Position numbers and translations under genes: made by a program. A stretch of DNA of 64,000 nt, taken from the NCBI GenBank assembly GCA_002483465.1, contig DLHX01000001.1, positions 310,238 through 374,237 on the forward strand. The letters run 5' to 3'. The notes under the pieces are model-generated. The model saw nothing but the letters and a program-made list of their open reading frames with translations. It did no database searches and was not told the origin of the DNA. The stretch comes from Micavibrio sp. UBA7657. GTDB taxonomy: Bacteria > Pseudomonadota > Alphaproteobacteria > Micavibrionales > Micavibrionaceae. This document shows, piece by piece, positions 42,855-52,320 of this stretch (position 1 is the first letter of the stretch; every line of letters begins with the position of its first letter).

Positions 42855-44681
42855 ATGTGCGGAATAATCGGAATTCTCGGTGAAAAACAGGCGGCGCCTT
42901 TGCTGGTCGAGGGGCTGCGCCGCCTTGAATATCGCGGCTATGATTCATCGGGCATCGCGACGCTGGATAAAAACGGGATTACGCGCCTGCGCGCCGAAGG
43001 GAAGCTGGTCAATCTTGATAAAAAACTGAAGTCGATGCCGCTGAACGGCACGGTCGGCATCGGCCACACGCGCTGGGCGACGCATGGGTTGCCGAACGAG
43101 AAAAACGCCCACCCGCATGCGAGTGAACATGTCGCGGTCGTGCATAACGGTATCATCGAGAATTACGCCGAGCTGAAAGAAGAGCTCGAGCAATCGCAGG
43201 CGCGGTTCGAAACTGACACCGACACCGAAGTCATCGTTCATCTCGTCACGCATTATATGAAGCAGGGGATGCAGCCGCAGGAGGCCGCCAACACCGCGTT
43301 CGGACGATTGAAGGGCGCGTTCGCTGTTGTAATGATTTTTGCGGGTGAACACGACCTGATGATTGGCACACGGCAGGGCACGCCGCTCGCGGTAGGATAC
43401 GGCGACGGCGAGATGTTCGTGGCGAGCGATTCCTATGCGCTGGCTCCCTTGACCAAAAAAATCTGCTTCCTCGAGGATGGTGATCGCGTGAAAGTCACCC
43501 GCGCCGGGGCAACCGTCTATGTGAACGATAATGAAATCGTCAAACGCGAAATCCGCATCACCGCGCAGAGCGGCGCATCCACCGGCAAGGGCGAATACCC
43601 GCATTTCATGCTGAAGGAAATTTATGAGCAGCCCGCCGTCATCGGCGACACGCTGAATTCTTTCATCAACCCGGCGACGGGCCGCGTGAACATTCCCGAT
43701 GATATTCTGGCAGCGATTGTCGCCGCGCCGCGCGTAACATTGGTCGCCTGCGGCACGGCGTTTTATGCGTGTATGGTCGCGAAATACTGGTTCGAGCGTG
43801 TCGCGCGAATTCCCTGCGAGATCGATGTCGCATCAGAATTCCGCTACCGCGAAGCGCCGCTGCCGGAAAACGGACTGGCGATTTTCGTTTCGCAATCCGG
43901 CGAGACGCTCGATACGCTCGAGGCGCTTCGTTATTGCAAGCGCCAGAAGCAGAAAATTCTTTCCATCGTCAACACGATTGAATCCACCATTGAACGTGAA
44001 TCCGACATGGTCCTGCATACGCTTGCGGGGCCCGAAATTGGTGTGGCCTCGACCAAGGCCTTCTCGACGCAGATCACAACGTTGGCCTGCATGGCCTTCG
44101 CTGCCGCGCGCGAAAAGAAAGCCATTGATGTCGCGACGCTCAAGGAAATCGGCGAGGAGCTGCGCCGCGTGCCGACAATCGCTGCGGAAATCCTGCAGCA
44201 CGACAAGGACATCGAAAACATCGCCAAGAAAATCGTCGATGCGCGCGACATGCTTTATTTGGGTCGCGGCGGCATGTACCCGCTGGCCCTCGAAGGCGCG
44301 CTGAAGATGAAGGAAATTTCCTACATCCATGCCGAAGGCTACGCCGCCGGTGAAATGAAGCACGGGCCGATTGCCCTGATCGATGCCAACGTTCCGGTCG
44401 TGGCGCTGGCGCCTTCCGACGCGCTGTTTGAAAAAACTGCGTCGAACATCCAGGAAACCATCGCGCGCGGCGGCAAGGTGCTGCTGATCTCCGATGAAAA
44501 AGGCACGAAAGCCTTAAAAACGCAGGCCAGCTGGACCATCACGCTGGGCGATATTCACCCCTTCATCGCGCCGATTCTCTATGCGATTCCCATCCAGCTG
44601 CTCGCCTATCACGTCGCCGTCGCCAAGGGCACCGACGTCGACCAGCCGCGTAATCTTGCTAAATCCGTCACGGTGGAGTAG
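42855..44681 (+). CDS. glmS: Glutamine-fructose-6-phosphate aminotransferase (isomerizing)
   Basis: A 608-residue glucosamine-6-phosphate synthase. The N-terminal nucleophile is Cys2 (MCGIIGILG) of the class II glutaminase domain (to about 240); two SIS domains follow, with SQSGETLDTLEALRY and the C-terminal DQPRNLAKSVTVE. It commits fructose-6-P to amino sugar synthesis; GlmU acts later in the pathway. No glmS ribozyme is visible in the 17 nt before it, as expected outside Firmicutes. Confidence 0.98.
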   Translation: MCGIIGILGEKQAAPLLVEGLRRLEYRGYDSSGIATLDKNGITRLRAEGKLVNLDKKLKSMPLNGTVGIGHTRWATHGLPNEKNAHPHASEHVAVVHNGIIENYAELKEELEQSQARFETDTDTEVIVHLVTHYMKQGMQPQEAANTAFGRLKGAFAVVMIFAGEHDLMIGTRQGTPLAVGYGDGEMFVASDSYALAPLTKKICFLEDGDRVKVTRAGATVYVNDNEIVKREIRITAQSGASTGKGEYPHFMLKEIYEQPAVIGDTLNSFINPATGRVNIPDDILAAIVAAPRVTLVACGTAFYACMVAKYWFERVARIPCEIDVASEFRYREAPLPENGLAIFVSQSGETLDTLEALRYCKRQKQKILSIVNTIESTIERESDMVLHTLAGPEIGVASTKAFSTQITTLACMAFAAAREKKAIDVATLKEIGEELRRVPTIAAEILQHDKDIENIAKKIVDARDMLYLGRGGMYPLALEGALKMKEISYIHAEGYAAGEMKHGPIALIDANVPVVALAPSDALFEKTASNIQETIARGGKVLLISDEKGTKALKTQASWTITLGDIHPFIAPILYAIPIQLLAYHVAVAKGTDVDQPRNLAKSVTVE

Positions 44682-44708
44682 TTTGGCGAAGCCTAAAGGA
44701 GCTGCAAT

Positions 44709-45512
44709 ATGAAAAATCATCCACCTCTCTCGACAGATAACGTGACCAAGCTCGAAGATTTGCAAACCATCAGGCTTGATGCGCCCGTTGGCGCCGATAA
44801 GGTTTTTGATTCTGACCGTCCCGCCGACGATTTCAAATTCAATAATGAAGTGGCAAAAGTTTTCGACGACATGGTCAACCGCTCCGTCCCTTTTTATGGC
44901 GAGATGCAGCGGATGACGGCCGAGTTGGCCCGGGATTTTGTCCAGGATCACACAAATGTTTACGACATCGGCTGCTCAACCGGTACGACGATCGAACTGC
45001 TTGACCGCGCCATTGAGCCGAAAAAGGTCAACCTCATCGGCATCGACAATTCGCAGGAAATGCTCGATAAGGCTGCGCAGAAATTAAAAGCCTCAAAGCT
45101 CACGCATCCTTACACGCTTTCGTTAGGTGATGCGCACAAAGGCTTTCCGATTCACAATGCATCACTAGTCACAATGATTTTGACTCTGCAATTCATTCGT
45201 CCGCTGCACCGCGAACGCCTGGTAAAAGATATCTGTAACGGCATGGTCGACAATGGCGCGCTGATTATTTTTGAAAAAGTCACCAGCCGCGATTCCATGT
45301 TTAATCGCCTATTTATCGATCATTACTATGATTACAAACGCCGCAACGGCTATTCCGAAATGGAAATCAGCCAGAAGCGCGAAGCATTGGAAAATGTTCT
45401 CATTCCTTACCGTATGGAAGAGAATTTCGATCTGCTTAAAGCGTCCGGTTTCAAATATATGGAAGTCTTCTTCCGTTGGTATAATTTCTGCGGAATCGTA
45501 GCGGTGAAATAA
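44709..45512 (+). CDS. cmoA: Carboxy-S-adenosylmethionine synthase CmoA
   Basis: A 267-residue SAM-fold enzyme. The CmoA signatures are strong: FNNEVAKVFDDMVNRSVPFY near the N-terminus, the SAM-binding VYDIGCSTGTTIELLDRA, and the C-terminal YDYKRRNGYSEMEISQKREALENVLIP, which closely follows E. coli CmoA. The enzyme turns SAM and prephenate into carboxy-SAM; CmoB then uses it on tRNA wobble uridine. There is no cmoB here. Instead the gene overlaps (TAATG, 45510-45514) an isoprenylcysteine methyltransferase-like gene. An N-terminal extension of about 25 residues is present. Confidence 0.87.
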   Translation: MKNHPPLSTDNVTKLEDLQTIRLDAPVGADKVFDSDRPADDFKFNNEVAKVFDDMVNRSVPFYGEMQRMTAELARDFVQDHTNVYDIGCSTGTTIELLDRAIEPKKVNLIGIDNSQEMLDKAAQKLKASKLTHPYTLSLGDAHKGFPIHNASLVTMILTLQFIRPLHRERLVKDICNGMVDNGALIIFEKVTSRDSMFNRLFIDHYYDYKRRNGYSEMEISQKREALENVLIPYRMEENFDLLKASGFKYMEVFFRWYNFCGIVAVK

Positions 45513-46255
45513 TGACTCAAAATAATAAAAACTGGCTCGTAAAGACCGGGGATTTTTTCTTTAAATGGCGGAATTACGTGTTTCCCCTGATTATCGCCGT
45601 TCTTTTCATTTCATTTCCTGTGCCTGGTGAATATTTCGGGTACCCGAAACTGGAAGAATGGAAGGATACGCTCGCCATTGCGCTTATTCTTGGCGGTCTT
45701 GCCTTTCGCTCGCTGACAATCGGCTGGGCCTATATCAAGCGCGGCGGCATGAATAAGGAAGTTTATGCCGATACGTTAGTACGTTCAGGTCTGTTCGGCG
45801 TTTGCCGTAACCCGCTTTATGTCGGCAATATGCTGGTTTATGCTGGCGTATTCGTACAGCATGGCCATCCGGTTGTTGTCGTGACCGGCATTGCAATCTA
45901 TACCTTTATCTACATCGCTATCATTGCTGCCGAAGAACATTACCTGAAAAATAAATTCGGCGCGGAATATGACCGCTATTGCGCTGAAGTGCCGCGCTGG
46001 TTGCCGCGCTTCAGCAAATACCGGGAGTCGATCCGCGGTATGAATTTCAGTTTCCTCCGTTCGATCCTCAAGGACTACAGCACGATATTTAACGCGATAT
46101 TCGCCATGGCCCTGGTGGAAGTTCTTGAACATTACCATTTCAGGCCCGAGACATATGAATCAACATTGAAGTTTTCGGTTGGTCTCCTGATTTGGGCTGC
46201 CGCGATGCTGATGATTGTGAAATACATTAAAAAAACAAACAATGTCAAAATCTGA
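45512..46255 (+). CDS. Isoprenylcysteine carboxyl methyltransferase (ICMT)-like membrane protein
   Basis: A 247-residue protein with about six membrane helices. The ICMT/PEMT signature is GLFGVCRNPLYVGNMLVYAG followed by AAEEHYLKNKFGAEYDRYCAEVPRWLPR, where R-N-P-x-Y and E-E-x-x-L contact SAM. Bacterial members methylate unknown small molecules or lipids; protein prenylation is not implied. It is coupled to cmoA upstream and overlaps the next gene by 14 nt. Confidence 0.85.
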   Translation: MTQNNKNWLVKTGDFFFKWRNYVFPLIIAVLFISFPVPGEYFGYPKLEEWKDTLAIALILGGLAFRSLTIGWAYIKRGGMNKEVYADTLVRSGLFGVCRNPLYVGNMLVYAGVFVQHGHPVVVVTGIAIYTFIYIAIIAAEEHYLKNKFGAEYDRYCAEVPRWLPRFSKYRESIRGMNFSFLRSILKDYSTIFNAIFAMALVEVLEHYHFRPETYESTLKFSVGLLIWAAAMLMIVKYIKKTNNVKI

Positions 46256-46925
46256 CCAACTCCCGGCATTCGTCTGGCTGTGGTTTCCGCTGGTGCTCCT
46301 GGCTGGACAGATCGCCATGGAAATAGCGGTTCCTGAGAGAACTCTTTCCGCTCTCTTATCGGAGGGTGGCCCCCACGAAGCATTTGAATTTATTTTCACA
46401 GCCGCCGCATTTTGTGTGGCGCTTTTTACTTTGCAATCTGTCGACTGGAAAACCCAGAGATGGTTGGGCCTGTGGGTGCTGCTTGCGGTGGGCTGCTGTT
46501 TTTACGTCTCGGGTGAGGAAATCAGCTGGGGTCAGCATTTAATGCACTGGACGACGCCAGAGTTCTGGAGCGGTATTAACGACCAGAATGAAACCAATCT
46601 GCACAATACATCATCTTGGCTTGATCAGAAGCCGCGCCTTATTTTAGAGTTGGGCGTTCTGTTCGGCGGCATCATAATGCCGTTGGTTCGCCGTTTCAGG
46701 CCTGCAATGCTGCCGCAGAAATTCAACATGATTTACCCTGCGGATATATTAAGTGTTACCGCTTTGGTCGCGTTGTTTATCAATTGCGCCGACCGCATAG
46801 GCAATCATTTTCAGGATCTTTTTTTGTTTCAACGTGCCAGTGAATTGGAGGAGCTTTACCTTTACTATTTCGTGCTTCTCTATCTGATTATTCTACGCCG
46901 CAGAATTCTGCAGAACCAGCGTTGA
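46242..46925 (+). CDS. Uncharacterised membrane protein with an EEISWGQ...NLHN motif
   Basis: A 227-residue protein with about five membrane helices. Between the third and fourth helices lies a polar conserved-looking stretch: VSGEEISWGQHLMHW, then NDQNETNLHNTSSW. I have seen the combination E-E-I-S-W-G-Q plus N-x-Q-x-E-x-N-L-H-N in uncharacterised bacterial membrane proteins; the clustered Glu, His and Asn look like an active or metal site. It overlaps the ICMT-like gene by 14 nt and converges on prmA with a 33 nt overlap of coding ends. Function unknown. Confidence 0.72.
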   Translation: MSKSDQLPAFVWLWFPLVLLAGQIAMEIAVPERTLSALLSEGGPHEAFEFIFTAAAFCVALFTLQSVDWKTQRWLGLWVLLAVGCCFYVSGEEISWGQHLMHWTTPEFWSGINDQNETNLHNTSSWLDQKPRLILELGVLFGGIIMPLVRRFRPAMLPQKFNMIYPADILSVTALVALFINCADRIGNHFQDLFLFQRASELEELYLYYFVLLYLIILRRRILQNQR

Positions 46926-47765
46926 CCATTCGCCGATATCGAAACGGTTTCTTAAGGCGAAGCCCAGCGGCTCGTAAACATTCAGTACTTCCTGCGCTTG
47001 CGTATTCAAAATTCCCGAGAGAATAATGAATCCGTTTTTGTCCGTGCAGGCCAGAAGCTCATGTGCCATTTCACGCAAGACTACCGCCAGGATGTTGGCA
47101 ATAATAAGGTCGAAGGGCTTTTTCGCCTGCACGGAATCTGTGGCAAACCCGTCAGCCGTTACGCAGATCATGCCCGTTTCATCGCCGGGAACTTGATTCA
47201 AATCACGGTGCCGCGCGGCGACGCGTACAGCTTCTTCGTCATTATCCGTCGCCAGCACCGGTGTCTTCCAGAGCTTCCACGCAGCAATGCCGAGAATGCC
47301 CGAGCCCGTGCCGATATCAAGCACGTTCCATGGACACACGCCGGACTCTTTTAAATCCAGCATCGCGAGCAAACAGCCCTTGGTCGTTCCATGTTCGCCG
47401 GAACCGAACGCGGTGGCTGCGTCGATCTGCAATCCTGTTTTGTCACCCGCAATGCCGCCCTCATGATGCGAGCCGTAAATAAAAAACGGCCCGACATCGA
47501 AAGCGGGGAATTGTTTGTAGCTGGCGGCAAGCCAGTCGGTATGCGGAATTCTTTCGAAAGCCCAGTCGCCGGGAAAAACAGCCGCCAGCTCCGCCGCTGA
47601 AATATCCCGCCCCGCTATGCATTGTAAAAGCCACTCGCCGCCGTCATGGTCGCGGTGAACGCTTAACGACACGCTGAGCGGTTCAAAAAGATTTGAAATA
47701 TTCTGGATTTCAGCTTCGCTGAAGGAACCCGGCAAAATGAGGCGTGCCGCAAAAATACCGGGCAC
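46893..47765 (-). CDS. prmA: Ribosomal protein L11 methyltransferase
   Basis: A 290-residue protein. The C-terminal SAM domain has ATAFGSGEHGTTKGCLLAM, VLDIGTGSGILGIAAWKL and the catalytic-loop motif PFDLIIANILAVVL, all typical of PrmA; the N-terminal 100 residues form the L11-binding domain. It trimethylates ribosomal protein L11. The gene downstream converges with a 33 nt overlap; upstream, 12 nt away, lies the FYDLN_acid gene on the same strand. Confidence 0.94.
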   Translation of the reverse strand: MPGIFAARLILPGSFSEAEIQNISNLFEPLSVSLSVHRDHDGGEWLLQCIAGRDISAAELAAVFPGDWAFERIPHTDWLAASYKQFPAFDVGPFFIYGSHHEGGIAGDKTGLQIDAATAFGSGEHGTTKGCLLAMLDLKESGVCPWNVLDIGTGSGILGIAAWKLWKTPVLATDNDEEAVRVAARHRDLNQVPGDETGMICVTADGFATDSVQAKKPFDLIIANILAVVLREMAHELLACTDKNGFIILSGILNTQAQEVLNVYEPLGFALRNRFDIGEWSTLVLQNSAA

Positions 47766-47777
47766 GCCGAATTCGCC

Positions 47778-48185
47778 TTATTCTTTTTTCTTGTCGACGG
47801 GAACATCGATGCTGGCATCTTCCTCGATTTCCTCGAGGCTGCCGATATCATCGTCTTCGACTTCGATCTCGTCCGCGTCGTCGTCCGCCCCGGCATTCTC
47901 CAGCGCTTCGACATCCTCGAGGCTTACGACATCTTCATCGCGGGCCTCGACATCGGAGTTCTGATCGTCGTTGGCGACGGGAACGGCTTTTGCCTTCAGC
48001 GCAGCTTTTTCAGCTTCGGCGGCGTCGATAGCAGCGCGGCCGCGGCGCGATTTCAATTTGATTTCACCGCTGAATTCCGCCTGGCAGTTCGGGCAGTTGA
48101 TCGGGCGTTTATTCAGGTCGTAGAAACGGATTCCGCAACCTACGCATACGCGTTTCAGGCCTCTGGCGTCTAATGCTGCGCTCAT
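47778..48185 (-). CDS. FYDLN_acid / TIGR02300 family zinc-ribbon protein
   Basis: A 135-residue protein. The N-terminus holds the hallmark: ARGLKRVCVGCGIRFYDLNKRPINCPNCQAEF, a CxxC...CxxC zinc ribbon around FYDLN. A basic stretch (LKSRRGRAA) follows and the second half is extremely acidic (EVEDDDIGSLEEIEED). This two-part design is found in alphaproteobacteria; the function is unknown, though ribosome or nucleic-acid contact is plausible. It is transcribed with prmA and divergently from fadA. Confidence 0.9.
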   Translation of the reverse strand: MSAALDARGLKRVCVGCGIRFYDLNKRPINCPNCQAEFSGEIKLKSRRGRAAIDAAEAEKAALKAKAVPVANDDQNSDVEARDEDVVSLEDVEALENAGADDDADEIEVEDDDIGSLEEIEEDASIDVPVDKKKE

Positions 48186-48377
48186 TGGTATTCTCCTTCG
48201 ATGAAGCGGTAAAATCTCGTTATTTCCTAAGGGTTAGGCGCGTCAGTGTCAAATAGAATATGCGGACAGGCGAAAGGCCGAAACGGGGGTAAACCCGCTC
48301 GAAAGCCATAGACCATTGGCCTATATCATTATAAACTACTGAAAATTACTGATTATCCCCCCTGGAGGCCCCACCCT
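48186..48377. promoter_or_regulatory. Divergent intergenic region between the FYDLN_acid gene and the thiolase
   Basis: 192 bp. AT-rich near the thiolase (CATTATAAACTACTG), where TATAAA could be a -10, but no good -35 is placed for it. CTGGAGG lies 9-15 nt before the thiolase ATG. On the minus side, GGAGA lies near 48190. A fatty-acid-responsive repressor site would be expected for a beta-oxidation operon, but I could not find a convincing palindrome. Confidence 0.3.
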
Positions 48378-49508
48378 ATGCAAAAATCTGTCGTCATCTG
48401 CGGTTTTAAACGCTCTCCCATGCATCTTGCGAATAAGGGGGACCTGGCGAAAGTCCGGCCCGACGACATGGCCGCTGCCGTCATTAAGGCGCTGGTCAAG
48501 GAAACAGGCGTGAAGCCCGACGATATCGAGGACCTCATCATGGGGTGCGCCTTCCCGGAGGCCGAGCAGGGCTTCAATATCGCCCGGATTGTCGTGAATC
48601 TGGCGGGCCTGCCCGTATCCATCGGCGGCCAGACCATCAACCGCTTCTGCGGCTCATCCATGACCTCCATCCACGCGGCGGCAGGGCAGATCCAGATGGG
48701 CGCGGGCGAAGTCTTTATCTGCGCCGGGGTCGAATCCATGACCCGCATCCCCATGGGCGGCTTTAACCCGATGCCGAACCCGGAATTGGGCAAGATTTAC
48801 CCGCAGGCCTATATCTCGATGGGCGAAACAGCGGAAAACCTCGCCAAACAATATAAAATCAGCCGCGCCGATCAGGAGAAATTCGCCCTGAATTCGCAGC
48901 AGAAAGCCGCTAAAGCCGCCGCCGACGGCAAGTTCAAGGATGAAATCGTACCCATCGGCGATGTGAAGACGGACGGCACCATCCGTCCGGAAACGACGCT
49001 GGAAGCTCTGGCCGCTCTGAAACTCGCCTTCGATGAGAAGGGCACAGTGACGGCAGGCACGGCTTCGCCGTTAACGGATGGCGCAGCGGCGGTTCTGGTC
49101 GCATCCGAGGAATACGCGAAGAAGCATAAATTGCCGATTCTGGCGCGGATCAAATCGATTGCCACGGCAGGATGCGCTGCCGAAGTTATGGGCATCGGCC
49201 CGGTGCCTGCGGTGAAGAAAGCGCTGGAGCGCGCAGGGCTGAAACTCTCCGACATCGACATCGCCGAGCTGAACGAAGCGTTCGCGGCGCAGAGCCTCGC
49301 GGTGCTGAAAGAGCTCGGTCTTGACGAGAAGAAAGTCAATATCGATGGCGGTGCTATCGCTATGGGCCACCCGCTCGGCACATCCGGCGCGCGCATCACC
49401 GGCAAGGCTGCAAGCCTGCTTAAACGCGAAAAGAAAAAATACGCACTCGCCACCATGTGTATCGGCGGCGGTCAGGGCGTCGCGACAATCCTGGAGTCTG
49501 TTGAATGA
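48378..49508 (+). CDS. fadA: Acetyl-CoA acyltransferase (3-ketoacyl-CoA thiolase)
   Basis: A 376-residue thiolase. Active-site Cys is C91 in NRFCGSSMTSIH; the His loop is GGAIAMGHPLGTSGARI; the second Cys is in ATMCIGGGQGVA. It performs the last step of beta-oxidation, releasing acetyl-CoA. The following HAD/ECH gene overlaps it at ATGA (49505-49508), so the two make a complete beta-oxidation pair. The CNEAF-type motif is present as AELNEAFAAQS. Confidence 0.93.
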   Translation: MQKSVVICGFKRSPMHLANKGDLAKVRPDDMAAAVIKALVKETGVKPDDIEDLIMGCAFPEAEQGFNIARIVVNLAGLPVSIGGQTINRFCGSSMTSIHAAAGQIQMGAGEVFICAGVESMTRIPMGGFNPMPNPELGKIYPQAYISMGETAENLAKQYKISRADQEKFALNSQQKAAKAAADGKFKDEIVPIGDVKTDGTIRPETTLEALAALKLAFDEKGTVTAGTASPLTDGAAAVLVASEEYAKKHKLPILARIKSIATAGCAAEVMGIGPVPAVKKALERAGLKLSDIDIAELNEAFAAQSLAVLKELGLDEKKVNIDGGAIAMGHPLGTSGARITGKAASLLKREKKKYALATMCIGGGQGVATILESVE

Positions 49509-51913
49509 CGATCAAAAAAGTCGCTGTTATCGGTTCCGGCGTGATGGGCAGCGGCATTGCCGCGCAAGTATCCAATGCTGGATTGCCCGTGCTTCTCCTC
49601 GATATCGTGCCGAAAGACGCGAAAGACCGCTCGATGCTGGCAAAAGGCGCGATCGAGAAAATGCTCAAGGCCGACCCCGCGCCGTTCATGCGCAAATCAA
49701 ATGCAAAACTGATTACGCCCGGCAATCTTGAAGACGATCTCGAAGAATTAAAAGACGTCGACTGGATTATCGAGGTTGTTCTGGAAGATTTGAAAATAAA
49801 ACACGCGACGTACGAGAAGCTGAACAAGGTCCGCAAAAAAGGCTCGATCATCACGTCCAACACTTCGACCATTCCGTTGCATAAACTTGTCGAGGGCATC
49901 GGCAAGGATTTCGAAAAAGACTTTATGATTACCCACTTTTTCAACCCGCCGCGCTATATGCGCCTGCTGGAACTGGTGGTTGGCAAGAATACGCGGCCTG
50001 ACGCCGTCGAAACCATCCGCGAGATTTGCGATGTGAAACTCGGCAAGGGCGTCGTGCAATGTAACGACACGCCGGGCTTCATCGCCAACCGCCTCGGCGT
50101 GTTCTGGCTGACGGTCGCAGTGAACGAAGCCGTGAACCAGAAAATTTCCATCGAGGCTGCCGACGCTATCATGTCGAAACCCGTCGGCATTCCGAAGACA
50201 GGAATATTCGGCCTGATCGATCTCGTCGGTATCGATTTGATGCCGAAACTTTCGGCGTCATTATTATCCACGCTGGAAAAAGACGATCCGTACCGCAAGA
50301 TTTTCGTCGACCACCCGTTCGTGCACGGCATGATCAAGGAAGGCTACACAGGCCGTAAAGGCAAGGGCGGTTTCTACCGTCTGAATCCCGATCCTGCAGT
50401 GAAGAAGGAAAAACAGGCTCTCAAGATTAACGCCGCGTCTTTCAGTGAATCGCAGTACGTGAAATCGGATAAACCAAAACTCGCTTCAATGGATGCGGGC
50501 AAGCAGGGCCTCAAGGCCGTTCTGACGCACGAAGATATCGGCGGCAAATATGCATGGAAAGTGTTGAACCAGACGCTCGCCTATGCTGCGTTCCTTGTTC
50601 CCGAAGTTGCCGATACGATTGTCGAAGTCGATGACGGCATGAAGCTCGGCTATAACTGGAAATCCGGCCCGTTCGAGATGATGGACGCGCTCGGTCCCGC
50701 ATGGCTCGCCGGGAAGCTGAAGGAAGAGGGCATCGAAGTGCCCGCGCTGCTGAAAAAAGTCGGCGATGGCACGTTCTACAGAATCGAAAACGGCAAGCGC
50801 CAGTATTTCGGCACTGACGGCAAATATCACGACGTGAAACGCCCGGACGGCGTATTGCTGCTATCGGATATCAAGCTCTCGGCGAAGCCCGTTCTCAAGA
50901 ACGGTTCGGCGAAAGTCTGGGATGTCGGCGACGGCGTTCTCTGCTTCGAAAAAACCTCGAAGATGAACACGTTCGACGAACAGATCTTCGATCTGCTCGA
51001 GGAAACCATCAAACTTATTGGCGATGGCAAAAAACAATACAAGGCGCTGGTCGTTTATAACGAGGCGTCGAACTTCTCCGCCGGGGCCAATCTCGGCGTC
51101 GCCGCGTTCATGATCAACATCGCCATGTGGCCGCAGGTCGAGGAATTCGTCGCACGCGGACAACGCGTGTTCATGGGCCTGAAATTCGCGCCGTTCCCCG
51201 TTGTTTCAGCGCCGTCAGGTCTTGCGCTCGGCGGTGGCTGCGAAATCCTGCTGGCGTCCGACGCGGTCCAGCCGCACGCGGAAACCTATACGGGCCTCGT
51301 CGAAGTCGGCGTCGGTATTATTCCCGGCTGGGGCGGCTGCAAGGAAATGGTTCTACGGTTCCGCGAGCGTGAGCGTGCGCAATTCGCCAAGAGCCTCGGC
51401 AAGGTCGGCAAAAAAAATCTCTGGTTCTCGCCCGACGTCACGCCGATGGGCGCTGCGAGAAAAGCGTTCGAGACAATCGGCACGGCGCAGGTCGCGAAAT
51501 CCGCGTTTGAAGCCGTCGATCTCGGTTATTTCCGCGAGAGCGATAACGTCACCATGAACCGCGACCGTTTGCTCTATGACGCGAAACAACGCGCGCTCGG
51601 CCTTGCAAAAGATTACAAACCGCCCGTGAAGGCCGACGATATCCGCCTGCCGGGCGCAGGCGGCAAGATGGCGTTAGATCTCGCCGTGGGTGACCTGAAA
51701 AAATCAGGCAAAGCGACGCCGTATGATATCGTGGTGTCGGATGCGCTGGCGAATGTACTCACCGGTGGCAAGAAGGGCGACTGGACAGTGAAGCTGACGG
51801 AAGACGATCTGCTCAAATTGGAATTGAGCGAATTCATGAAGCTGCTACACAATGACGGCACGCTGGCACGCATCGAATACATGCTCGATAACGGCAAGCC
51901 GCTCAGGAATTAA
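49505..51913 (+). CDS. 3-hydroxyacyl-CoA dehydrogenase / enoyl-CoA hydratase fusion
   Basis: An 802-residue bifunctional enzyme. Domain order is dehydrogenase first (NAD-binding KVAVIGSGVMGSGIAAQ at residues 4-20, catalytic MITHFFNPPRYM) and hydratase last (SNFSAGANLGVAAF, SGLALGGGCEILLASD, GLVEVGVGIIPGWGG). This is the FadN-type order, opposite to E. coli FadB. The hydratase Glu in GLVEVG is present. It carries out steps two and three of beta-oxidation and would work with the upstream thiolase and with the acyl-CoA dehydrogenase at 56.5 kb. Confidence 0.92.
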   Translation: MTIKKVAVIGSGVMGSGIAAQVSNAGLPVLLLDIVPKDAKDRSMLAKGAIEKMLKADPAPFMRKSNAKLITPGNLEDDLEELKDVDWIIEVVLEDLKIKHATYEKLNKVRKKGSIITSNTSTIPLHKLVEGIGKDFEKDFMITHFFNPPRYMRLLELVVGKNTRPDAVETIREICDVKLGKGVVQCNDTPGFIANRLGVFWLTVAVNEAVNQKISIEAADAIMSKPVGIPKTGIFGLIDLVGIDLMPKLSASLLSTLEKDDPYRKIFVDHPFVHGMIKEGYTGRKGKGGFYRLNPDPAVKKEKQALKINAASFSESQYVKSDKPKLASMDAGKQGLKAVLTHEDIGGKYAWKVLNQTLAYAAFLVPEVADTIVEVDDGMKLGYNWKSGPFEMMDALGPAWLAGKLKEEGIEVPALLKKVGDGTFYRIENGKRQYFGTDGKYHDVKRPDGVLLLSDIKLSAKPVLKNGSAKVWDVGDGVLCFEKTSKMNTFDEQIFDLLEETIKLIGDGKKQYKALVVYNEASNFSAGANLGVAAFMINIAMWPQVEEFVARGQRVFMGLKFAPFPVVSAPSGLALGGGCEILLASDAVQPHAETYTGLVEVGVGIIPGWGGCKEMVLRFRERERAQFAKSLGKVGKKNLWFSPDVTPMGAARKAFETIGTAQVAKSAFEAVDLGYFRESDNVTMNRDRLLYDAKQRALGLAKDYKPPVKADDIRLPGAGGKMALDLAVGDLKKSGKATPYDIVVSDALANVLTGGKKGDWTVKLTEDDLLKLELSEFMKLLHNDGTLARIEYMLDNGKPLRN

Positions 51914-51930
51914 ATTTTACGAATTGATGA

Positions 51931-52128
51931 TTAATGAAATGTCGGCCCTTTAGATGGCGACTCTTCACCTATGATCACGATTCCCATTCCGCCCATAATG
52001 GATACAGGGGCAGGGATCTCCGGGGGCTGTTCTCGCCCTGGCGTAATTACTTCCTGAAGTTGAGGCTGCGGTATCTCCGGCGGTTGCTCGCGTCCCGGTG
52101 TCGCTTTTGAATTAAAAATCTTCGCCAT
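51931..52128 (-). CDS. Small Pro-rich protein with duplicated TPGREQPPEIP motif
   Basis: A 65-residue protein from ATG 52128, chosen because AAAGGA lies 7-8 nt upstream; a longer frame to 52200 exists. The sequence carries ATPGREQPPEIPQPQ and ITPGREQPPEIPAPV in tandem, then a hydrophobic Gly/Ile stretch (IMGGMGIVIIGEE). There is no signal peptide and no Cys. I do not know its function. It converges on the HAD/ECH gene with 17 nt between stops. Confidence 0.65.
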   Translation of the reverse strand: MAKIFNSKATPGREQPPEIPQPQLQEVITPGREQPPEIPAPVSIMGGMGIVIIGEESPSKGPTFH

Positions 52129-52320
52129 CGTTTTTCCTTTGCCTCGTTCAGTTAGCGCGAGAGGAGTTAAACTAGCACGCGGCGGGGCTTTCGGCAACAT
52201 TTTGACATAAAATTTAGCGATAACATATTGAAATAACTTAATTAAACACCAAAAATTTTATCCACAGCCCGTAGGCTTCTACCTTCTCAGCCTGACCATT
52301 TGCCTGTAGGATTTTCCGGC

